Below are positions 57,951-64,000 of a DNA stretch of 64,000 nt, piece by piece (the first letter of the stretch is position 1; each line of letters begins with the position of its first letter). Source of the DNA: Ilyonectria destructans (lineage: Eukaryota > Ascomycota > Sordariomycetes > Hypocreales > Nectriaceae); assembly GCA_020740775.1 (NCBI GenBank), contig JAHEWK010000010.1, positions 1,240,001 through 1,304,000 of the forward strand, in the 5' to 3' direction. The position numbers and the translations under genes were made by a program. The notes under the pieces were generated by a model. That model saw nothing but the letters and a program-made list of their open reading frames with translations, searched no databases and was not told where the DNA came from.

Positions 57951-58520
57951 ATGTGCTCCGCCGACATCTTCCTCGCCTTTATCGCGCTCCTCTTCCCGCC
58001 GCTGCCGGGTAAGTCAAGTCACCTACCTCCCCGTCACCCACCTCCCCTCACGCCGCGTCTATTCCCATGGCCCCTCAATGCGTCATCAGCCTGTTGAAAT
58101 CACCGCTAACCCTGTCGCACAGTCTGGGTCAAGTGCGGCATCTGTAGCGCCGACTCCCTCATCAACATCCTCCTCTGCGTGCTCGGCTTCGTCCCCGGCC
58201 TGCTTCACTCGTGGTACATCATCGCCAAATACCCCGAGCCGCCCTACGAGTACGAGGCGCTCCCCCAGGATCGCGAGGGCGGCCGCGTCACCTACGTCTA
58301 CGTCCAGTGCCCTCAAGGCCAGCACTCCCAGCAGCCCAAGCCGCAGCCGCCCCATGGCATGAACTACGGCACCCAGAGCGCCGCCGCTGCGAACCCGGCT
58401 CCTCCGCCTCAGGAACAAGGCATCGCGAATGCCGGCGAGGGAAGCTCCGATCACCAGGGCGTCCCGCCATCCTACGCCGAGGTTGTTGCTGGCGACAACA
58501 AGATTCAGTCCAAGGACTAG
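57951..58520 (+). CDS. Sna3-like Pmp3/UPF0057 family membrane protein with PPxY motif
   Basis: Small two-helix membrane protein of the Pmp3 family. The branch with a long cytosolic tail (yeast Sna3/Sna4) carries a PPxY motif that binds the Rsp5 ubiquitin ligase and travels by the multivesicular-body route to the vacuole (established in yeast). Exons 57951-58008 and 58123-58520 (114-bp GT-AG intron) give 151 aa. Helix 1 is DIFLAFIALLFPPLPVW and helix 2 is LINILLCVLGFVPGLLHSWYII. The Pmp3 signature FPPLPVWVKCG is formed across the intron. The tail is Gln/Pro/Ala-rich and ends with VPPSYAEVV near the C-terminus, giving the PPxY. Plain Pmp3 proteins are about 55 aa, so the tail places this with Sna3. 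Confidence 0.9.
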
Positions 58521-58927
58521 ATTGAGAGTGCTGCAAAGCGATAACCCAACGGGGTTCCAAGAGTAGAGCTGGTACAAGGAGAGAGGTCTTTCTTTGAATA
58601 TGCATTGCATCGCCACACACAATGCTGGGACGTGCATGGGGAGTTTACTGGGAATTGATTTGTAACGATTGCTTCAACACAGCTGCGACAACGAACTCTG
58701 TAACGATGGAAAGGATGGCGTTGGATTCTGCTCCTTTAGATCACATAACATTAAACCTTTCATTTAGGAACGGTGCTTAGTTTTATGCCATGCCTCCTTT
58801 CTTTAATCTGGCCTGTCTCTGGATACCATGCTATGTGGAATGAGCATCCTGTGTTCATGCAGGATGTAACACTTGCTCCCACCTTCTCCAATGATGCCGG
58901 ATATCCCTACACCAGAGCCTCCAATTA
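58521..58927. other. Convergent 3' spacer
   Basis: This 407-bp spacer lies between the 3' ends of the Sna3-like and Arb1 genes. Nothing recognisable was seen. Confidence 0.4.
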
Positions 58928-60507
58928 TCAGTCCCTCGCAGCAATAACATGCTGCTTCTCCTCTGCATCAGGATCCTGCACTGACGGCGCCGGACGATCT
59001 GTTTCTTGAGGCGGCTTGTAGTATCGCATCAACTCCTGAGGTAGATACGTGTAAAACGACGGAACGATAATGTCCACCGTCTTGACGAATCTCAGGCCCA
59101 CGTTGAGTTCGCAGATTGTCAACCGGGCCTTCATACCCACGGGCATGTGCGATAGAAGCTCGTCGTCGAAGTAGAGCGTCATAATCTCTTCTGGGATAGG
59201 CCATGGCACCTCAGGGGTGGCCCAGTCATCCTCGATGCTCGTTGGCTTGAACATGGCTTTGCCAACGGCGACATGTCCGGCTGCATTGTCCTCAATGACG
59301 AACGACTTGACTCGGTTGACAATGTCCTCGCTGGGTCGCGAAACCTCGACCAGTTCAAGTGCGCATGTAAACTCCCGGACAACCGTGGGCTGCTGCTCGC
59401 AAATCTTGGAAAACATGTCGGGCTCATCCATCAGCGCAAAGGCCGAGTAAAAGACGGACTTGGCATCGAATCCTTCGGGGCGGGTGAACTGCTGAAACGA
59501 CCAGCTCTTAGCCGCGTCATCTGGACGGAAGAGCTCCCCGGCCGCAAGGTTGAACTGGCCAGGCAAGGAGGCATACAGCTGTTGCAGCATGGGCCACTCT
59601 GTCCGCGCGCCTTCGCACACCGCCAAAGCAGCCTTGACGTTGTCTTCATACTCAGGGCACACGTCATGTTGAAGCACATATCGTAGGAAGTTGTCAATTA
59701 CGTCAATGCCCTGCGCCATCCTGTCCAGCTCGAACGACGTGAGGTGCAGAAGCGTCACGGAGAAGAAGCCCGCGGCGACGCCAGCGAAATCGACACACCA
59801 GGCATCCTCGTCGCCATTGTAGAAGCGGTCTCCAGCGGAAGTGGTGCCGTAGATGATGTCTGTGGCGGTGGCCTCGCGGCGCTGCGCAGGAGTAAGATCT
59901 CGGAGGTCTTGACGATGCAGGCCACCAAAGGCAGCGGGGTTAGTGTCGACTCCGCCCAGGAAGAGATACTCGCTGAAAAGAAGAGTACGGTCGGCTTGAA
60001 GACGGCGGCGCGAGCGGAAACGTTGGATGCAGGATTGCATGCGTCTGCAAGGTGTCAGCACTTGTGGTAGTTCTCATCTCGACCAGGATCAGTACTCGGT
60101 AAAAGGCAAGTCCCTAAGAAGAGAGCGTTAGTCAAGTTCGGCGAGACTGGGGCTGAGGTACATGACATACGAGGCATAGATCTCGGTTCTTTCCTCTTCC
60201 GCCTCGTCTGGGGTCATAGGCGGATCGGCGAAGTACTCTGAGCCTCCGTCAGCTTACGGCCTGTCACAACGCACGTCAAGATTGATTGCGAACCTTCGAA
60301 GCCATTTCCGCGATTCTTTGGGAGGGCAGTAGGGCCTCGCGAGGCTGTACTCCTCTTGCTAGCCTTGGACTTTTTCGACTTTGCAATTCCCTGCAGGGCC
60401 GAGTTGAGGAGGGGAAGTGAGCGGAGGTTTGGTTGGTGGTCTTCCGCAATGCCACCACTGTCAGCTGGAAGCGTCGTCTCATCCGGCTGAAGATCTGCCG
60501 AAGACAT
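58928..60507 (-). CDS. arb1: Argonaute siRNA chaperone (ARC) complex subunit Arb1
   Basis: Orthologue of fission-yeast Arb1, which with Arb2 binds Argonaute carrying duplex siRNA, inhibits premature slicing, and is needed for RNAi-directed heterochromatin. Exons 60507-60294, 60237-60171, 60113-60096 and 60044-58928 encode 471 aa; introns are 56, 57 and 51 bp. Exon 3 is only 18 nt; without the introns on either side the frame meets a stop, and with them the junctions read EIYASDLPFTERMQSCIQRF. The N-terminus is Lys/Ser-rich (AKSKKSKASKRSTAS). The family core starts at RFRSRRRLQADRTLLFSEY, then YLFLGGVDTNPAAFGG, then WCVDFAGVAAGFFSV. No catalytic residues are expected. The tail (TDRPAPSVQDPDAEEKQ) is variable. 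Start ATG at 60507 is the first in frame. Confidence 0.88.
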
Positions 60508-63500
60508 TGTGGAAGTCGATGCAAATTAACGATTCAGTCGGAACGAGGCCTCAGAATCCGTGAAAGGTTGATCTTTTAGAGCTCTTGCGACCCTGATGTT
60601 TAGGGGAGAAAGGGGTTTTGAAGAGGAGCTGTCCGAGGCCCGTGAGTCCGTGATTCATATCAGCGGGTTCCGGCAGCAAACAATTTGAGTGGCCTACCTT
60701 ACCAGAAGCAATTCTGAGATCGTAGCATGTCTGAACCCTTTGCAAAGAGTTTCTCCTTGGTTTGAACGCAAATTCTAGTGGATCTTGGAGTTGACAGATT
60801 GTGACCTGTCACGGTCACGGAAGAAAGAGAGACATCGTAGAAGTGCTAAAAACTTTGGGAGAGAAGGAGCTGCCAAGGTAGGCTCGCCAGCTGGCGGAAA
60901 GTGAGGTTACAGCTGGCAAGCTGTTTGCCGCCGTTTGGCGATTCCGCACTTACATGTTTGTGGGAAGCTACGGAAACCGGCATGTTTGTCTGCACCTCAA
61001 CCTGAGCTATCATGAAAAATGGTAACTGTAAATTGCCTCGCAAGTGCATTACCTAATGGTATCCTAGCTTTACAGTTTTGCGCATTCCAAACACACTATG
61101 GCGCATTCGAGGACTCTTCCAGGAGCGATGAGAAACTAGTCGTTTGCCTTAGGTTTGAGTTGTCTAGAGTCAGCCTCGCCAACGACTAACGCATACACCC
61201 TAGCCCTAATGTCCAACGGATAGGGATTTTTGAAACCGATAAAGAGCAACGCGGAAAGAGGCCCGTCGATTTAATTCTGCGTTATGCATCTAAGCTCAGC
61301 CTCCACCAATCTCGCAAATTAACACCTTTGTAGTTCAACAACCACCTCAGCCCAACAGCCCTAACCAAAAGGAATCGCCTAACAGACATGGGACAAGGCA
61401 GCAGTGCGGGGTCAGCGCCAATGAGCCCATAACAAGCTGCAGCTAAGGCGTGTAGCCGCGTGGGACAAGACATAAGGCAAGGGAATACCCATGGCCAAAC
61501 GGGCTGGTTGCGTTGTGAAGTGGAGTGGGCAGCTACGGGAGGCGTCCAACAGGAGAGAGAGGCGGCGGCGCAATGGACGGCTCATCCCGCCTCGTAGTAA
61601 TTCATTGGTGGTTAGTGGAAATGGCGTTAGGGAGATGGTGATGGGAGCGGAGAATGTGTTTGCTGTGATTCGTACGGGCTGTTGCTCAGACGAGACGGTC
61701 ACTTGAGTAGTTTTCGTGATAGCTCTGCTAGGACTTTACACTCCATGGGATTGGTCACGGTAGCCGAGAGACGAAGCCAATTTGTAAATGGAACTTGTGA
61801 ATATGTATGTCGGTGTGTATCTACGATATGTGGATAACAAGTCGCACCTTTGGTGTCTTGCTGTTTTGGTGGCTGTCAAACAGCATTTCTGACGTGAGTT
61901 GTCCAGAATATGTGAGTCAAAATCACAAAGCGCCCCCATCAGCCAACACCCTAGCTCTAGGCACGTGGACATGTCGGATTTCCCAAAAAGTCGGTGGCCA
62001 TACGAGCACAATCAACGGGACGAAGCCATTCGATCGCCACAAGCGCACCCAATGAGACGTGTGCCAGGGCAGCACAGCATCCAGCTTGTCTTTAGTTGCC
62101 GCCTCTGTTTTCACCACTCCCGCTGCCGAGCCGTGGGCGGCCGGTCCCAGTCCCGACCACTTGTCACATGGAGGGACGGTGTGTGTGGTGCGAGTCTGTT
62201 GGATAAGCCGGAGACGGGAAGGGAGTAAACGAGGTCAGGCGGGAGAAGTTGCCGCTGACAATCAGCTCCCCCCTGTGTCGTCTATTTGCCTCCCGTCCAC
62301 GTCTACAAGCACGACCCTATCAACTATGCTATGTACATTGTTGTATGTAGTAGCCGAAGACGGAGACGGACACTGACATCACCCTGCTTGACCTGACCGG
62401 GATCTCCAGCAGGGCAGAATGCAAAACACCCTCAAGTGTGAACAGAGCACGACACAGCCAGTTCGCTTGGTCCCTTGCAGGAAGCATGAAGGGCTTGCAG
62501 GTGGAAATTACAAGACTAGTCCTACGCCGTTGAGTCGATGCCGCCTCGCACCATGTCTGTAGTATAATCACTTTGTCCAGCCGGTGCTTTGTACTCCTAG
62601 GCTGTGGCTGCCATGGTGAGACACAGATGATGTGGTCGGCGCTGTGCTGTTGCGCTGCTGTGATCCAGGCGGATTCTCGGAATGGGCCCAGAGTCTGCCC
62701 AGCGTACATCCACGGTATCTATTGGCGGAGACCAGGGGCCTGCCCCCCTGGAAATGGCCCTCTGGCAGCGCCTTGACGGCCCGGGGGGACTGGCCTTGGG
62801 GTGGCTGAGCGGTGCGCAGCCATTCGTAGCGGCTCGTTTCAGTGGACGTTGGGCCCTATCCCATCATTTGCTGGTAGCGGCCTCGCTGGGGGCGGCCTGG
62901 TCCCTGGATGGCCAAGCCGCTGCGAGTGGCCCACGGAAGCCCGCTATCCGCCTACCCCAAGGTGAGGTGAGGGATCCGCCTTTTGCCATCCGCCATCTGC
63001 CATCCACATCGTCAACGACCAGCATGGCTCGCCAATGCTCGGACTCCATCACAGACTCGGCCTTGGCCTCATCACAGACAATGAGGCAATGTACTGCCCC
63101 CCACCGAGCCTGAGGCCACTGTGACGGCCTGTACTGGCAACTCCCGAAAAGCCGTGGTTGGCGACAGTTGTGCATGTTGAGCCCTATCCAGCAGCGGCAC
63201 AGCCAAATCCCACGCATCACATCGCATCGCATCGCTGCCGCCTCCGCCTCGTTTGTTCGCAATGGTCTCAGTGAAAATCTGCCCTGCTCCGTGGTCGTCC
63301 TATCTGTGGCCCCCCCATTCACCCCTCCTTTTCGCACTCATCGGCCATCTTATAAACTCGGGGAGCTTCGCCGCCTGTTTCGCCGACTTGCCAGACAAGT
63401 TTCCAGTGCACCCCCGACCTTCTAGCTCCCGTTGCGCCAAGTTAGGTGCTTGCTTTGGCTGTCTGTGTGGCCTCGTCGCCCTTAAATTTCAAAGTCCCTT

Positions 63501-64000
63501 ATTCCGTACCTTACCCTTGGCTCCTTTACCGCCTACACCTTCGGTCAAACTTGACCGACACCAAGTCCAAGCCCAAGCCCAGGCCTAACCCTGAGCAACA
63601 AGCGTATGTGCTATATTGCCCCATCCTTTGTGTCCCGTGGTGTCCCTTGTGTCTTGTCAGGGCACCTAGTGACGAAAAGTTGGCCCATCGCAAGGTTGAC
63701 CTTGGCTCACCGGTTGGAATTTCAAGTTTCGCCACCACTGCCTTACCCGACGGGATCTTTTCCGCCGTCCCCATCGCTTTAATTACTATCTACGCACCTA
63801 CTACGTATACGCATTTAGTTGCGCTGCCCACGGACCAGACACCTAGAACCAACCTAGGAGAAAGAAAAAAATTCCACCGCCTGTTGCAAGGTTTGGTCGG
63901 GGGCGAGGATCCTAACGCTGATCCATCGTGGCCAAAGTCATTGTCCCCCTGAAGCCCCGAGCATTAAGAGACACTGTCTGGCGTTTTGGCTACGTCTCTG
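60508..64000. other. Gene-poor 3.5 kb to the window edge
   Basis: The Arb1 promoter is followed by sequence with no frame I can support; the longest are about 170 aa without any domain. A TATAAA-like site near 63351 (CTTATAAACTC) and CT-rich sequence after it suggest the promoter and leader of a plus-strand gene beyond the edge. CATCG units repeat near 63220. No repeat or RNA gene was recognised. Confidence 0.45.

Noticed and set aside
58086..58637. 183-aa minus-strand open frame over the Sna3-like gene
   Set aside because: Antisense shadow; the plus-strand frame has two membrane helices, a consistent intron and a PPxY motif.
62000..64000. Several 80-170 aa frames in the right-hand gene-poor region
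   Set aside because: No domain, no splice pattern, overlapping in different frames of GC-rich DNA.

Overview
The window looks like nuclear DNA of a filamentous ascomycete (Pezizomycotina, probably Sordariomycetes; Hypocreales is my guess). The reasons are short spliceosomal introns (46 to about 115 bp), GC-rich coding sequence, long CT-rich leaders, and fungus-specific families: ATP25, Arb1, a Git3/GPR1-type receptor, an RGS-LOV photoreceptor and a Sna3/Pmp3 protein. One AT-rich island carries the transition-only mutation signature of RIP (repeat-induced point mutation). No bacterial-type operon, CRISPR array, rRNA or confident tRNA gene was seen.

Left arm (1-34.5 kb). An LSH/HELLS-type SNF2 remodeller (cut by the window edge) is divergent from the tRNA-synthetase cofactor Arc1. 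The mitochondrial RNA polymerase is divergent from ATP25 across a promoter of about 460 bp. Next come a DHH-type exopolyphosphatase, a class I glutamine-amidotransferase-like protein with a possible membrane anchor, and a Git3/GPR1-like receptor on the minus strand. A gene-poor 4.8 kb follows, holding one small Gly/His-rich protein. A Rad5/Rad16-like SNF2-RING ATPase of 11 exons, an unrecognised membrane protein with two Cys-rich 'FIGCC' modules, a 3.9 kb gene-poor stretch and an RGS-LOV protein complete the arm.

Mobile island (35.4-46.8 kb). A 10.77 kb Mutator-like element (MULE) has 92-bp terminal inverted repeats and a perfect 9-bp target duplication. Its transposase frame is recognisable but broken by transitions. 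Into it are nested a solo LTR (5-bp duplication GGTAT) and a 6.1 kb Ty1/copia retrotransposon of the same LTR family (duplication TACTG). The copia gag-pol is one continuous frame with only two stop codons. Its two 552-bp LTRs differ, by my hand count, at 21 sites that are all transitions. A 419-bp MITE-like element with TA duplication lies just outside the MULE, as does a tRNA-sized insert between 14-bp direct repeats.

Right arm (46.8-64 kb). A giant ankyrin-repeat protein starts about 600 bp from the MULE. It is followed by the spliceosomal helicase Prp22 (minus strand), a Sna3-like Pmp3-family protein with a PPSY motif, and the RNAi heterochromatin factor Arb1 (minus strand, with an 18-nt microexon). 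The last 3.5 kb shows no supportable gene. Most genes are unrelated housekeeping functions. Loose functional links are the mitochondrial divergent pair, and chromatin or silencing genes (LSH, SNF2-RING, Arb1) lying in the same window as a silenced transposon nest; I do not claim the latter is more than coincidence.
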